DNA of 56,977 nucleotides from IMG/VR virus record IMGVR_UViG_3300027906_004537, positions 1-56,977 of that record; one strand, written 5' to 3'. Source of the DNA: a virus. The translations under genes were made by a program, and so were the position numbers. The notes beneath the pieces were generated by a model. The model worked only from the letters and a program-made list of their open reading frames with translations. It made no database searches and had not been told where the DNA came from. Positions within the stretch are counted from its first letter, which is position 1. The number at the start of each line of letters is the position of its first letter. Below, one piece after another: positions 15,285 to 25,030 of the stretch.

Positions 15285-16228
15285 GACGGTATCTGTCCTG
15301 TGTAAAGGTCTGCCTGTAGCGAACCTTGAGCATTGGCAGCCGCACTTGAAGCATCAGCAAATGCCGAAGCCGCACGAGCCAGCGCCTGGTTAAGCGCAGC
15401 GCGCACATCGCCTTCCTGCATCTTCGTTTTGTTGGTGGCATCCTGCGCGTCAGCCTTGCCGGCGGCAGCCTTCAAGCGCAGCTCTTCAAAGCCCAGTTCG
15501 ACACTGTAGTAGCTGGAGAGCGCGGCTGTCAGCGATGAATACGCCTGCGCCTTTGCTCTGGCTAGATCTGTATCACGATTAAGAACACCCACCCACTGAT
15601 TGTAGAAATTGGCCAGCACCTGCAGCATGCCGGTTTTCAACTGCGCGGCGGTCGAAGCTGCAAACTTAACCAGGTCCAGCTTGATCTCGGCATCGCGCAC
15701 AGTCTGTGTGCGATTGATCTCCGCAATAGCCTCGCTTGCACGAATCTCTGCGTTATTCGATGCCGCAATCATAGCGCCTGGCGGCAGAGCGAAACCGCGG
15801 CGCGAATACTCCGCCCGGATCTGCGCCTGCTCGGTGTTCGCTTGACGCAGCGCTCGGTCACGCCCTTCATGCCATACGGCTTCAAATACCTCACGGCTCA
15901 GGCCGAACGGCTGCTGACCAGTAAGAATGCCGCACGCCCACTCTTCCGGCTGATACTTGCCGCAGCTGGCGAAGTTCGGGAAGTATTCTTCCATCCACTT
16001 CTCGGTCGCATCATTCAGGAACGCGATCGATGCGCCGCTGGTATCGCCGGTCAGTAGGTCCCCAATGTTGGGCGGAGGCTGAATGCTGGGCTTTGCCGGA
16101 TCGTAATTAAAGCTAACCGTCGAAGAGCCTGGCACGAAGCTGCCTATACGGTTTGACAGAGCCTGCGCGCGCGAAAGCGCATCGTTGGCAAAATCCTGCA
16201 GGAAATCTTGGCTGGTATCGATAGTCAT
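15281..16228 (-). CDS. Putative internal virion protein
   Basis: A 315-residue, Ala-rich, largely helical protein. The middle (about 110-260) is a run of long helices (EVFEAVWHEGRDRALRQANTE; TVRDAEIKLDLVKFAAS); the C-terminus is Ala/Ser-rich. No catalytic motif is visible. It has the look of injected or core proteins of short-tailed phages and is adjacent to two such genes. Only three bases separate it from the gene upstream. Confidence 0.45.
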   Translation of the reverse strand: MTIDTSQDFLQDFANDALSRAQALSNRIGSFVPGSSTVSFNYDPAKPSIQPPPNIGDLLTGDTSGASIAFLNDATEKWMEEYFPNFASCGKYQPEEWACGILTGQQPFGLSREVFEAVWHEGRDRALRQANTEQAQIRAEYSRRGFALPPGAMIAASNNAEIRASEAIAEINRTQTVRDAEIKLDLVKFAASTAAQLKTGMLQVLANFYNQWVGVLNRDTDLARAKAQAYSSLTAALSSYYSVELGFEELRLKAAAGKADAQDATNKTKMQEGDVRAALNQALARAASAFADASSAAANAQGSLQADLYTGQIPS

Positions 16229-16231
16229 GCG

Positions 16232-17233
16232 CTATTCCTCGCCTATCACTTCAGTGGCTTGTTTAAAGTCGGTCCAGAACGCTGTTGGCACATAGGGCTC
16301 TGGCGGAGCGTACTGCCCATAGAACGTGCGGCCCACGGCATTGAACCAGCCTATATCGTCGATCAGCACCATCATTTCATCTGGCACGCCTAGCGCCGTA
16401 GATGCCCCACTGGAAAAAGACATCAAGGTGTAGCCGGGAACGCTGGCGTTGTCGGCAGTGTAGGTCGCATCATTCCTGACCACGCCTTTTGGTGTTGCAT
16501 AGGAATCAAAACCGTACAGCGACACGCCGTAAGCTCCGTCATTCCTGAACGCTGCTCCGCTGTCACCTGAGCTGGTGATTGCCCCTATCATCATCACTGC
16601 ATCACCAGGGTCTCGCGTATCCGCGGCCGCAAAGTCGCGCGTCTGAGAGCCAGCCACCCCGCCAGCCGCCATGCCAGGGTGCGTGTATTTTGCTGGCGTT
16701 GCCCCATCAGTAGGCGCGAAATACTCCGTCACGCCGACAAGGTTGCGAAAGCCGCCGACTACGTTGGAGCTTTTGATGGCAATGGATATGGCCCCATCAG
16801 AAAGCCGATACCCAACATAAGAAAGGGATGATCTGTTGCTGCCCGTTACCAGCGAGAAGCCCATTGCTGGCAGCGTGATTGCCTGCACCGGCTGCCCGCG
16901 CACAAAGCGGTAAGCCTCCAGTGTCGCTGCGCGATACACCACGCACGAGTTGTCAGGCAGTACTGACAGGCTGTCGCCAAAGGCCGTTCTTGCGAGCGAG
17001 CCCACCAGTAAAGATGCACCTGTAATGATGTCCTTGAACTGAATGCTCCCATCCGCGAGCCACTCCCATGATCCTAGAGAGCCCATCACCCATGGGTTTG
17101 AGAAGTTTTCCGCGTAAAGCAGATTACTCGGCGCCTCGTAGATGTAAGTGCTTTCTTCATCGTGGTTGAGGTAGCCGACGTTACCGGATGAACCGCTGTT
17201 GTCGTAGACCAGAAACCCATTCATGAATCTCAT
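16232..17233 (-). CDS. Hypothetical virion protein
   Basis: A 333-residue, beta-rich protein with many short polar loops and no recognised family. It overlaps the upstream gene by an ATGA, as do its neighbours, so it belongs to the same virion operon. Composition (Gly, Ser, Thr, aromatic) fits a tail or surface component. Phrases such as AATLEAYRFVRGQPVQ repeat nowhere else. Confidence 0.45.
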   Translation of the reverse strand: MRFMNGFLVYDNSGSSGNVGYLNHDEESTYIYEAPSNLLYAENFSNPWVMGSLGSWEWLADGSIQFKDIITGASLLVGSLARTAFGDSLSVLPDNSCVVYRAATLEAYRFVRGQPVQAITLPAMGFSLVTGSNRSSLSYVGYRLSDGAISIAIKSSNVVGGFRNLVGVTEYFAPTDGATPAKYTHPGMAAGGVAGSQTRDFAAADTRDPGDAVMMIGAITSSGDSGAAFRNDGAYGVSLYGFDSYATPKGVVRNDATYTADNASVPGYTLMSFSSGASTALGVPDEMMVLIDDIGWFNAVGRTFYGQYAPPEPYVPTAFWTDFKQATEVIGEE

Positions 17234-18990
17234 CCGTACATCCTTCCGTATCCTGGCTGATAGCCGGCCAGCGGATTACCTATGTAAAAGGAGCCTTGCG
17301 CGCCAAAGCTGGGCGCCGGCACGAACTCTGGCGTCGATACGCTGCCAGCCATAACCGCACCGTAGGCTTGCGCACCATCAAACCCGCTTATGTATGCAGC
17401 CCATGGCGTGACCACTTCGCCCTGATCGTCGCGCACCTCGCGCTGGTAAACGCCAACCTGCAGGACAATGGTTTCAGCAGCGGCCGGCGCAGGAATAGAC
17501 AAGCCTGCCGCTGACAGCATGCCGATTGGTCGCGGGCTGTTGTCTGACAAGGGTAAGAACAGGTGCAAAGCCTGATCCTGCGATACCGGGTAAGCCTGCC
17601 GCGCTACCTGCGTCGTTGTGCCGCTTAACCACTCGCCGTAGTAGCTCTGCCCGGCCAGCACGAATACCGTCCGCCAGCCAAGGCCTGAAGCGGTCTGCAC
17701 CACCTCGGCGCCGTCGTGCAGCGTGACCATCTGCTGAATGGATGACGAAACAACCGCTGCGTTGTCGGTTTCGCTGCCACTCGCCCGGGCGCCAGTAACC
17801 AGACTGATATGCTCGAGCAGTCCATCAGGTGTCGGCAATAGAACGTCAGGCGTTGAATGACGCATCAAAACAGTTGCCGGGTCGCTGATAGCGCCGGCAG
17901 GTACGCCAGCAGCAGCGCCCGCCAGCGTGTCGACATAACCGTAAGACAGGTTCACAGCGGCTCCGGCAATCTCCACCTTCACCCTGGCTGACAAAACCCA
18001 ACGCCGCACTGGCGACACGGCAGGCGCGGTATGCAGCGTGTTACGCAGCCTGCCAGTAACTGTGATGCGCGGCGGATCGGTTGCCTCAACTGCAAGGGCA
18101 AGACCTGAAATATTGGCGCCGCCCTTCTCGCTGGTGTTTGGATCCAGTTCAAACAGTGGCTCACCAAAATCTTCAGGCTCCACCAGGCGGAAAAACCCGA
18201 CAGCCGCTGATTCCGTGGTGTCGTCATAGTCGATGCGCAAGATCAGCAGCGCGCCAATGCACCGGCCGTCCCCATCGCCAGGCTTTTGCACGGCAACTGC
18301 AACGTAAAGTGAGTCATCGTGCACATAACACTCAGGAAAAGGGGATGTTCCTCTGGTCAGAGCGCTGGTCACGTCAATATCGCGGCGTACAAGGTCATAG
18401 CCGGGGGCCAGGCTGCGAATAGTCGCATCGTCAATGCTGACACTGCGCACCGGTAATGCCTTGGCGCCGGCAAACGTGAAGCGAAACACCAGCCACAGCG
18501 TATTGCTGGCAGGAATGCCAGACCAGTTCGGGTACAAGCCCGATCTGGGTACAGCCGCCTCTGCCATGATGAAAGGCAGGACTATGCCGCCGACATATTC
18601 GTGGGGTCGGGCGCTAGCCACAAAGCTGGTGCCCGTGAGCGGCGCGCCTATGGCCCTCATGGAGCCCACGTCAACTTGTTGCTGCTGCTGGGAAAGCGCT
18701 AGCACGCCTACTGGATCAGCCGGCGCAAAACGATCCCTTATCGGCCCCTCATACTCCATGAACAAGCCCGGCTGACCGATTACGTTTTCCCCAAATGACA
18801 GAATGCGGCCAGGTATATCCATCACGCTGGCCCGTAGGTTCCCACCACACACGCTGCCGGTTACCTTGAATCCATCAAGCCATTGCGTGTTTGACTGGAA
18901 TCGACCCCGCAGAGACCGCGCCATGCGCTCGGCCTGCTTCAGCCATGTTGCTGAGCTCGTTGAGTCGATGTGCTTGCTGCAGGGTTTCAT
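17230..18990 (-). CDS. Hypothetical virion/tail protein
   Basis: A 586-residue beta-rich protein with no recognised motif. It starts MKPCSKHIDSTSSATWLKQ and overlaps the next gene upstream by an ATGA. Size, composition and place between adaptor genes and ejection proteins suggest a tail hub or tail-tip component. Confidence 0.45.
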   Translation of the reverse strand: MKPCSKHIDSTSSATWLKQAERMARSLRGRFQSNTQWLDGFKVTGSVCGGNLRASVMDIPGRILSFGENVIGQPGLFMEYEGPIRDRFAPADPVGVLALSQQQQQVDVGSMRAIGAPLTGTSFVASARPHEYVGGIVLPFIMAEAAVPRSGLYPNWSGIPASNTLWLVFRFTFAGAKALPVRSVSIDDATIRSLAPGYDLVRRDIDVTSALTRGTSPFPECYVHDDSLYVAVAVQKPGDGDGRCIGALLILRIDYDDTTESAAVGFFRLVEPEDFGEPLFELDPNTSEKGGANISGLALAVEATDPPRITVTGRLRNTLHTAPAVSPVRRWVLSARVKVEIAGAAVNLSYGYVDTLAGAAAGVPAGAISDPATVLMRHSTPDVLLPTPDGLLEHISLVTGARASGSETDNAAVVSSSIQQMVTLHDGAEVVQTASGLGWRTVFVLAGQSYYGEWLSGTTTQVARQAYPVSQDQALHLFLPLSDNSPRPIGMLSAAGLSIPAPAAAETIVLQVGVYQREVRDDQGEVVTPWAAYISGFDGAQAYGAVMAGSVSTPEFVPAPSFGAQGSFYIGNPLAGYQPGYGRMYG

Positions 18991-20933
18991 CGACGAATCC
19001 TGCGCTGGGATACGCCAATCTCGATCTCGATGTTATCGAGGTCTGCATAGCTCGCATCAACCAGTTCCAGGCGCACACGCCAATGACGGGCGGCAATACC
19101 CTTGGCCGTGCGGACTCGTTGCTCCATTGCTCCGCCTGTCGCGCGATATACCTGCTCTTCGCCGTCGTCGCCGGTAACCCGCAGATACACCTCGCCATCC
19201 GTTGCGATACCGGCATAGACGCTGCTCATCCGTTTGGCTTGAGCAGTGCCGTAGTCAGACGCGCCGAAGTCGATCACCGCATTCAGGGCCGCACCATCGT
19301 CATCCTGGCCGCATAGCCGATAAAGCGCTCCATCGTTGATGGCGTAGGTGTCACCACCGGCGCGAGCGTACTGCTTGAATCCGAAGTTCTGATAGGTGCT
19401 CAACGCCCCCGTTATCGCATTCACCGCGTACTGGATTGCCTCGCGACGCGCACTGATCCCCTGATCGCTGGCAGCAATGCGCTCACTTGTCATCAGCTCC
19501 ACAACGCTTGCCAGGCTAAGACCTTCATCAATGCGCAGAGACTCCAAGGTCTCAAGGCTAATCAGCAGGTATATATCGGCGACTTCTTCCAGCTCAATGC
19601 TTTCCATGCTGACGAACAGCACGGCATTGTCCATGCGGGCGAAGTCGAACGCATACGCCAGATCCGGACCATCCGCCACGTCCGCAGGCAAGTACGCCTC
19701 CCAGGATGTGATCTGATAGCGAATGCCGGCCACGCCGGAAGCGCCGGCAAACTCTCCCTCTGAGGCCTTTCCATCAATACCAAGGACGCCTGAAGCCTGA
19801 CCAAGAACGCCAACCAAACCCCGCGCACTTCCAATCGGCAGCGGCAAGACGCCTGCAGCCTGCGCAGCGGTCGCTTCGGCGGCGCCACCTCTCGCCTCCA
19901 GCGTCCACCCACCCAGTCTGCCGACCGCTCTTGCGGTAGAACTTTGACTTGCGAAACCCTGGACGCCAAGCAGGCCATGAGCACCCGATGCATTGCCCGC
20001 AGCGTGACCAGGGGCAAACATGCCGACCCTCTCACCTACTCCGGCAGCACCGACCGTGGCAATACCTAGCGAGGCGTAAAGAGTCGAAGCGGACGCAGCC
20101 AGATCAACACCAACACGCGCAGTGCCGCGGGTGAGATAAACGCCATCAATGCTTGCAACGCCATATAGCTCAGCACCAACAACAGCAGAACCACGCGCTC
20201 GTTCGTCCATCGTGGCTGTAACGCCGACGTCACACACTCCTGACGCTTGATGAAACGCCCCAATAACCGGGCTCTCCACGTAATCGCTCAGCGCATACAG
20301 CGCGGCATCGACGAAGGCGGTACCAGTGATTGGAACGGCGGATTCATACACGAGCACCCCGTCGACGAACGCTTTAACGCCGGTGTCGGTGCGCACCATT
20401 CGGATTATGTCGCCGCCCGCTACTGGTGCGGACTGGGGCTCTCCCCGCTCTACTGGCGTAATGCCGCCTGGTCGTGCGACCAGGGCATGCGACGCCTTAC
20501 TGTAGGCATAGCTCAGGCCACCATCTGAAAAACCGACCATGACACCGACCGGGTTGTCCGGCAGCCTTATATCGAAATAGCTGTTCACCGGTACCGGTGA
20601 AATACTATGTGCGCCGCCATTCCATCCATTGTTGGCGAAGTAGTTGACCGCCGATGGCACAGCCGGCGACCCGATGACCTCCTCATAGCAGCGGATCTCG
20701 GTGCGATAAACAGGTACGTTCTCATTACGGTAGCCCAGCGGCGCCGTATCGTAGCGAACGAACTCGCCATAAGGACCGTATACCGCGATCACCTGCGAGC
20801 CGAACGGCACAACCCTGGAGCTGTACCCGGTAAGAACCTGCTCTTCTTGGCAGAAGGCCGCGCGCCCAGGCACCGCGGGCACGGCGGGCACATAGGAGAC
20901 AACCGCCTGCTTCTGCAGTCGGTTCATGCCCAT
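18987..20933 (-). CDS. Hypothetical large tail-associated protein
   Basis: A 648-residue protein with three parts: an N-terminal beta-rich head (a VPAVPAVPGRAAF linker near residue 20, a lectin-like stretch with YAYSKASHALVA near 150), a Gly/Ala-rich low-complexity middle (about 250-410), and a C-terminal part with helices. The lectin-like region (FVDGVLVYESAVP) resembles concanavalin-type domains. It is probably a structural tail protein. The ATG at 20933 is weakly supported, with another two codons later. Confidence 0.45.
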   Translation of the reverse strand: MGMNRLQKQAVVSYVPAVPAVPGRAAFCQEEQVLTGYSSRVVPFGSQVIAVYGPYGEFVRYDTAPLGYRNENVPVYRTEIRCYEEVIGSPAVPSAVNYFANNGWNGGAHSISPVPVNSYFDIRLPDNPVGVMVGFSDGGLSYAYSKASHALVARPGGITPVERGEPQSAPVAGGDIIRMVRTDTGVKAFVDGVLVYESAVPITGTAFVDAALYALSDYVESPVIGAFHQASGVCDVGVTATMDERARGSAVVGAELYGVASIDGVYLTRGTARVGVDLAASASTLYASLGIATVGAAGVGERVGMFAPGHAAGNASGAHGLLGVQGFASQSSTARAVGRLGGWTLEARGGAAEATAAQAAGVLPLPIGSARGLVGVLGQASGVLGIDGKASEGEFAGASGVAGIRYQITSWEAYLPADVADGPDLAYAFDFARMDNAVLFVSMESIELEEVADIYLLISLETLESLRIDEGLSLASVVELMTSERIAASDQGISARREAIQYAVNAITGALSTYQNFGFKQYARAGGDTYAINDGALYRLCGQDDDGAALNAVIDFGASDYGTAQAKRMSSVYAGIATDGEVYLRVTGDDGEEQVYRATGGAMEQRVRTAKGIAARHWRVRLELVDASYADLDNIEIEIGVSQRRIRR

Positions 20934-20935
20934 AA

Positions 20936-21376
20936 TCAGGTCGCCTCTGGCAGGGACATCGCAAAGTAATCGAGCGTAAACGTCGCACCCAGCACAAAGG
21001 TAGGCGTGCTCAGCGTCATGTCATCGCTTGGTCCGCCGGTTGTGCCCTGCACACGAACCTCGCCCGTAGAGGCTCCGCCTGTATCTGCCGGCTTCACATA
21101 GCGGAAGAAGGACGGGGTGCCGTTTGCCGCATTGACGCCTGACCACGTTTCGCCTGTAGCCTTTGTCAACAGACCGGCCGGCGCTGCAGCATTGAAAGTC
21201 AGGTTCGCGCCCGAAGCTGACACTTCACACAGCAGCGTGTTGCCGCTCAGCGCCGAGTCGGGACCGCTGGGCACAGGCCCGGAATAAACCCGAATAAGGC
21301 CGCCGTCGAGGATACCTTTCAACGAGCCAGAGACGCACAGCTGACGGCGCAGCTCTGTCGAGAATTTGAAGGCCAT
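20936..21376 (-). CDS. Virion protein of the 'KFSTELRRQL' family
   Basis: A 146-residue protein starting MAFKFSTELRRQLCVSGSLKGIL and then DGGLIRVYSGPVPSGPDSAL, a pattern I recognise from small structural genes of many phages that always lie with tail genes. The second half is beta-rich. It shares one base with its upstream neighbour. Role in the particle unknown. Confidence 0.5.
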   Translation of the reverse strand: MAFKFSTELRRQLCVSGSLKGILDGGLIRVYSGPVPSGPDSALSGNTLLCEVSASGANLTFNAAAPAGLLTKATGETWSGVNAANGTPSFFRYVKPADTGGASTGEVRVQGTTGGPSDDMTLSTPTFVLGATFTLDYFAMSLPEAT

Positions 21377-21777
21377 TACACGTTACCTCGCACTTTCAGG
21401 TCGCCAGCAGCAAAGGACACAACGCCGCTTTCGACAACAGGAATGGGAACCGGCAGTTGGCCAATGGCCAAGCAGGCGTCTGTCGCGCTATCGCGAACAG
21501 TGAAGTGGGTTACGGTATAGCTCGCCCCAACCCCTGCCGCCGGGAACGTCACATCTGCTTCGTTTGCCGCCTCCCAGTAGTCGCCGGCATCACTGGACGC
21601 AAAGGTAGCAGCCACTTGGGCATACGCGCCTTCAGTGACCTCGTTGTCATCGCCGGCGCCGGGATTGCCGGCGTGCAGCGCCACTTTCCAGGCTGCAGGC
21701 CGGGTGGCCGATGCCTCGTCGGTGAAGAAATACTTGATGAGCTGTTCGCTCAGGTGCTCAGGTACGCTCATATCCAT
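21376..21777 (-). CDS. Small tail protein ('LHAGNPG' family)
   Basis: A 133-residue protein. WKVALHAGNPGAGDDNEVTEGAYAQ and the later VTHFTVRDSATDACLAIGQL match a family of small phage structural proteins annotated as tail fibre or minor tail. It overlaps the gene at 20936 by one base and starts at an ATG with another ATG two codons later. Confidence 0.5.
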   Translation of the reverse strand: MDMSVPEHLSEQLIKYFFTDEASATRPAAWKVALHAGNPGAGDDNEVTEGAYAQVAATFASSDAGDYWEAANEADVTFPAAGVGASYTVTHFTVRDSATDACLAIGQLPVPIPVVESGVVSFAAGDLKVRGNV

Positions 21778-21781
21778 GCCC

Positions 21782-22294
21782 TCAGAGTGCGCTGGTCGGG
21801 ACGTAAGTCAGCCCGGTTTGCAGGTTGATGGTCTGCCCAGCACTTACTTGCTTGGCCGTGGAAAAGCGGCAGCAGGACAGGAGCAGTCCGGTATTTCCGC
21901 CCTTGGTGGAATCAGACACGATGAAGGATCCGTACAGCGTGCGATCCTGAGTCACTGTGTAGCTGGCCCGATTCAGCACGTTATCCATCGTGGCCGCATT
22001 ATCGAAAGCGCGCTGCCAGGTTGGGCGTACCGACTCTGAGTAATCGACGAACTCAATCATGTTCGATGGGATATCCGCTGCAGCTGTAGCGCCCGAAGGT
22101 ATGTAGTTGCCACGGAATAGGCCGCAGTAGAAGGTGCTCACCGCAGATACATCACCAAACGGCGCCTGCATCAAGAACGCCAGAGAGTCGTCTGGAATCT
22201 TGTTGGTCTCCCGCGAGCGGCTTGCAATCGTGCCATCTGCATTCACGATTTCCAGATCAACGTAAAAGCCTTTGACGGCCAGAAAGTCACCCAT
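21782..22294 (-). CDS. Hypothetical structural protein
   Basis: A 170-residue protein without a recognised family. It has several beta-strand-like segments (VKGFYVDLEIVNADG at the start, TINLQTGLTYVPTSAL at the end). It overlaps the beta-propeller-like gene by 8 bp and lies in the tail/adaptor block. Confidence 0.45.
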   Translation of the reverse strand: MGDFLAVKGFYVDLEIVNADGTIASRSRETNKIPDDSLAFLMQAPFGDVSAVSTFYCGLFRGNYIPSGATAAADIPSNMIEFVDYSESVRPTWQRAFDNAATMDNVLNRASYTVTQDRTLYGSFIVSDSTKGGNTGLLLSCCRFSTAKQVSAGQTINLQTGLTYVPTSAL

Positions 22295-23456
22295 TGTCTA
22301 TTACCTCCAGTTCGCTGAAGTCGCCTGCCCGCAGGTGGCTTTCATCAACTTGGCCGCGCATTGAAGTGACAACCATCTGGTTGCCGTTGTGTTCGAGATA
22401 ACCCGCCGCGCCCAGCTCCGCGGTATCAGGTGAATATGTGGTTTGGTTCAGTAGCTCGATGCTGCCGTCCTTACGTCCGATCACCTGGCCATACTGGGTA
22501 AACCACGCTGCCGACCCGTCGGGCAGCATGACGCTTGATCCTTCAATGGCCCCAAATTCCAGCAACGTGCGCTGAACAATCTCCGCAGACCCAAGGCCGC
22601 TGACGAAATACGTGTGGTCCGCACACACGAAAACACCGCCCTCAACCGCAGCGAGCAGCGTGATAGGCGCCGGGAAGACAACAAAATCGGATTCAGGATT
22701 CGTCAGGTGCGGCCACATGGGCTGCGAGTGATACAGGTACCGGCCATGGGCGCCAACGATCAATGCTTGATGACTCACCAGATAGGTGCAGAACGGCAAG
22801 CTATACAGGCCAGCCGTCACGAGCCGAGCTGTATCATCTACAGGGCGCGGCAGCAGGTTGGTGCTGTAGGCAACTCCCTGATGGTAAAGGGTGGAGCCGT
22901 TTGCCACGCTGCAGTACAAGCGGCAATCACGGTCGTCGTCGACGTTTACGCGGATAGCCTGCCCTTCGCCCAAGGTCACAATCATGGGCAAGCAGCCAGA
23001 CTCAACGCTGCCGTCTACCGCAGTCACGGCGACCTGATACACCCCAGCGGGGAAACTGCCCGTGGTAATTACGATGTCGAATGCGGGAGCGGGCACAGCC
23101 CAAGGGCGGACCTCTGCACCAATACGCATGCTGTCGGCTACGGTATTAAGGAAAAGCTCTCCTGCATGCCATACCGCGGCGACCGGCCCCTGGGCAAGCG
23201 TAGCCAGCTCTGTGTCACCCTGGGGCGTCACGCGAATCAGCTTGTCGCCGGCAATCAACGCCAGATCAGCACCCATTTCAAAGATTGCCCGGGTGTCCTC
23301 CTGTTCTCGCACCAACTCAAACCCGGTGCGCAGCTCTGCCTTGCCTCCGACGGTGAAATCCACGTTCACAGCCTCGACTACAGCGCCTTTAGGCAGGCGT
23401 TCTGCCTTGGCGATATTGTTGCTGCCGATAAACTGGTCGCGCCGAATGATATTCAT
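22287..23456 (-). CDS. Tail hub/DNA stabilisation protein, P22 gp10-like
   Basis: A 389-residue protein built of repeated beta blades (ALIAGDKLIRVT; LIVGAHGRYLYHSQP; VVTSMRGQVDE), with the opening EAVNVDFTVGGKAELRTGFELV typical of phage beta-propeller tail proteins. In P22, gp10 has such a fold, attaches to the gp4 adaptor and plugs the particle after DNA packaging. The gene lies directly after the putative adaptor, in the P22 order. Assignment is by pattern and context. Confidence 0.5.
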   Translation of the reverse strand: MNIIRRDQFIGSNNIAKAERLPKGAVVEAVNVDFTVGGKAELRTGFELVREQEDTRAIFEMGADLALIAGDKLIRVTPQGDTELATLAQGPVAAVWHAGELFLNTVADSMRIGAEVRPWAVPAPAFDIVITTGSFPAGVYQVAVTAVDGSVESGCLPMIVTLGEGQAIRVNVDDDRDCRLYCSVANGSTLYHQGVAYSTNLLPRPVDDTARLVTAGLYSLPFCTYLVSHQALIVGAHGRYLYHSQPMWPHLTNPESDFVVFPAPITLLAAVEGGVFVCADHTYFVSGLGSAEIVQRTLLEFGAIEGSSVMLPDGSAAWFTQYGQVIGRKDGSIELLNQTTYSPDTAELGAAGYLEHNGNQMVVTSMRGQVDESHLRAGDFSELEVIDNG

Positions 23457-23460
23457 GCTG

Positions 23461-24099
23461 TCACCAGTCAGACTTTATGCGTCCAGGGCGTCGTGCTGCC
23501 TGGGCGGTTTCGTAATGGGTCTGGCACTCCCCCTCAAACTCGGCAAGGAAGTTGGCAGACTTGGCGGGATCGAACATTTCCGCATCGTTCACGCGGTAGG
23601 CCCGGTGCTTCATGTACAGCAGCAGCGTTTCGCGAGCATGGCGCGGTACATCGTCAAGGCGGCTTTCAATCTCAAGCGTGCGCAATGAACGGCGAATCAC
23701 CTGCATCTGCAAGGTGCAGTCGGTGGCGGCCGGCGGATAGAGGCGCAACGTCTTGGTGTCAACAACGAGAAGCTTGGTCATGCCCGAGGTGGGCAGGCAG
23801 CTGAACGGCGTCTGGCCGGGCGCCTCGATATTCAAATCGCGCTTGTTCGGCGGTAGGATCGAGGCCGACACAATGTCGATGATGCTGTCATGCCGGCAGA
23901 ACTCGCTGTCACCGGCATTGACCGAAAGAGTGGTAAAGGAACTGGAGCTGTCGTAAACGCTGCGTGTGATCTCGCAGTAGCGATCAACCGCCTGGTTCGC
24001 CCAGCGCACGAGCTGACCTTCAGACCAGAAGCTGCCATCACCTGCAGCATCCTTCTCGTCGTCGCGGAAAGCATCGACCAGGTCCTGTACCGTTTTCAT
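23461..24099 (-). CDS. Head-tail adaptor, P22 gp4/T7 gp11-like
   Basis: A 212-residue protein with helices at the N-terminus (VQDLVDAFRDDEKDA, FWSEGQLVRWANQAVDRYCEITR), a beta domain in the middle and a helical C-terminus (ARETLLLYMKHRAYRVNDAEMF). This is the plan of podovirus connector proteins that bind the portal and hold the tail. It shares one base with its upstream neighbour. The assignment is probable but not proven. Confidence 0.6.
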   Translation of the reverse strand: MKTVQDLVDAFRDDEKDAAGDGSFWSEGQLVRWANQAVDRYCEITRSVYDSSSSFTTLSVNAGDSEFCRHDSIIDIVSASILPPNKRDLNIEAPGQTPFSCLPTSGMTKLLVVDTKTLRLYPPAATDCTLQMQVIRRSLRTLEIESRLDDVPRHARETLLLYMKHRAYRVNDAEMFDPAKSANFLAEFEGECQTHYETAQAARRPGRIKSDW

Positions 24100-24545
24100 T
24101 ACTCGTCGTCGCCCGCAGCAGCAGGGTCAAACTCCTGTTCGTCTTCCTCTTCCAGCTCCGCCACGAACTTGTTCCAAACCTTGGTGAACTGAGCCTTGGT
24201 GACGTTGAAGCCGGCCTTCTCCGAAACTGCTTTCAGAGTCGGGCGACCGTCGCCTTCCAGCTTGCCTTGAATGCCCTCGTCGATGACTTGGGTAATGGCC
24301 CGCTTGATCAGGTCGGCCTGCGTCTCGGCCGGCTTTTGGGCGGCTGGCTCATCAACGCCGACGATGCCGCAGCCAATGGCAATCGCCTGGCGACGGAAGC
24401 TCTCAGGGATGACAGTGCCTGCTTTGCCGTCCACCGGGCTGATTGCATGTACTCGGCATGCATGCCCGCTGGTCAGCGCGATATGGGTGCCCTCTTCATC
24501 CGATCCAGGCGCGGGAAGAAAGCGAATCTCTTGTTTCTTGGTCAT
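24099..24545 (-). CDS. Hypothetical head protein
   Basis: A 148-residue protein. The first half is beta-rich (ALTSGHACRVHAISPV); the second half is helical, with a DNA-binding-like segment (GDGRPTLKAVSEKAGFNVTKAQFTKVWNKF), ending in an acidic tail (EEEDEQEFD). Similar small proteins often lie between capsid and adaptor genes. AAGGGG precedes the ATG at 24545. Function unknown. Confidence 0.5.
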   Translation of the reverse strand: MTKKQEIRFLPAPGSDEEGTHIALTSGHACRVHAISPVDGKAGTVIPESFRRQAIAIGCGIVGVDEPAAQKPAETQADLIKRAITQVIDEGIQGKLEGDGRPTLKAVSEKAGFNVTKAQFTKVWNKFVAELEEEDEQEFDPAAAGDDE

Positions 24546-24569
24546 GAGTGAAGCCCCTTTATTGCGATA

Positions 24570-24597
24570 GAAAGAAAGGGCCGAGTTACCCCGGCCC
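24570..24597 (-). terminator. Terminator or attenuator after the capsid genes
   Basis: Read leftward, GGGCCG, loop, CGGCCC followed by TTTCTTTC. It lies directly after the 132-residue head gene and may lower transcription of the genes beyond relative to the capsid gene. Confidence 0.65.
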
Positions 24598-24605
24598 GAT
24601 CAGGT

Positions 24606-25004
24606 TTAACCCTGGGTCCAGTCGGACTTGCCGACGTCGATGTACTCGACAACCAGGATCAGCTCGCCTTCCGTGGCGGCAGCGCCGGTGCTTGCATAGG
24701 TCACGATCAGATCGCCAATGGCGGGCATTTCGTAACCGGTGGGCACCAGCGGCTTGCCGCCGGCAGTCTTGATGTTCAGCGCAGTGGCCGTGTAGCGGTC
24801 GTCATCAACCGAGTCGCCAACCTTCAGGGTCGCAGTGGTCTCGGCATCAAACGGGGTCGTCACATAGGCACTGCCGCCGACAACAATGGCGCCGCCGGGC
24901 AGTTCGATTGCAGGCTGCACCGCGCCATCGGCGAAGGCAGCCAAGCTGATTGAAACCATGGCAACGGCCAGGGCTTGGCGGTTGTAGTTCTTGGTAATAG
25001 CCAT
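24606..25004 (-). CDS. Putative capsid decoration/head protein
   Basis: A 132-residue protein of mostly beta-strand character (GGAIVVGGSAYVTTPFDAETT; GELILVVEYIDVG) with AGGAGATAT before the ATG. It is directly downstream of the major capsid gene and followed by a terminator, so it is likely made in high amounts. This place and size fit a capsid decoration or stabilising protein. Confidence 0.55.
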   Translation of the reverse strand: MAITKNYNRQALAVAMVSISLAAFADGAVQPAIELPGGAIVVGGSAYVTTPFDAETTATLKVGDSVDDDRYTATALNIKTAGGKPLVPTGYEMPAIGDLIVTYASTGAAATEGELILVVEYIDVGKSDWTQG

Positions 25005-25030
25005 TCGGATATCTCCTGTGTTACCTGGAC

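Noticed and set aside
22614-23804. 396-codon rightward frame antisense to the propeller and adaptor genes
   Set aside because: No domain, no ribosome binding site, and both leftward genes are well supported.
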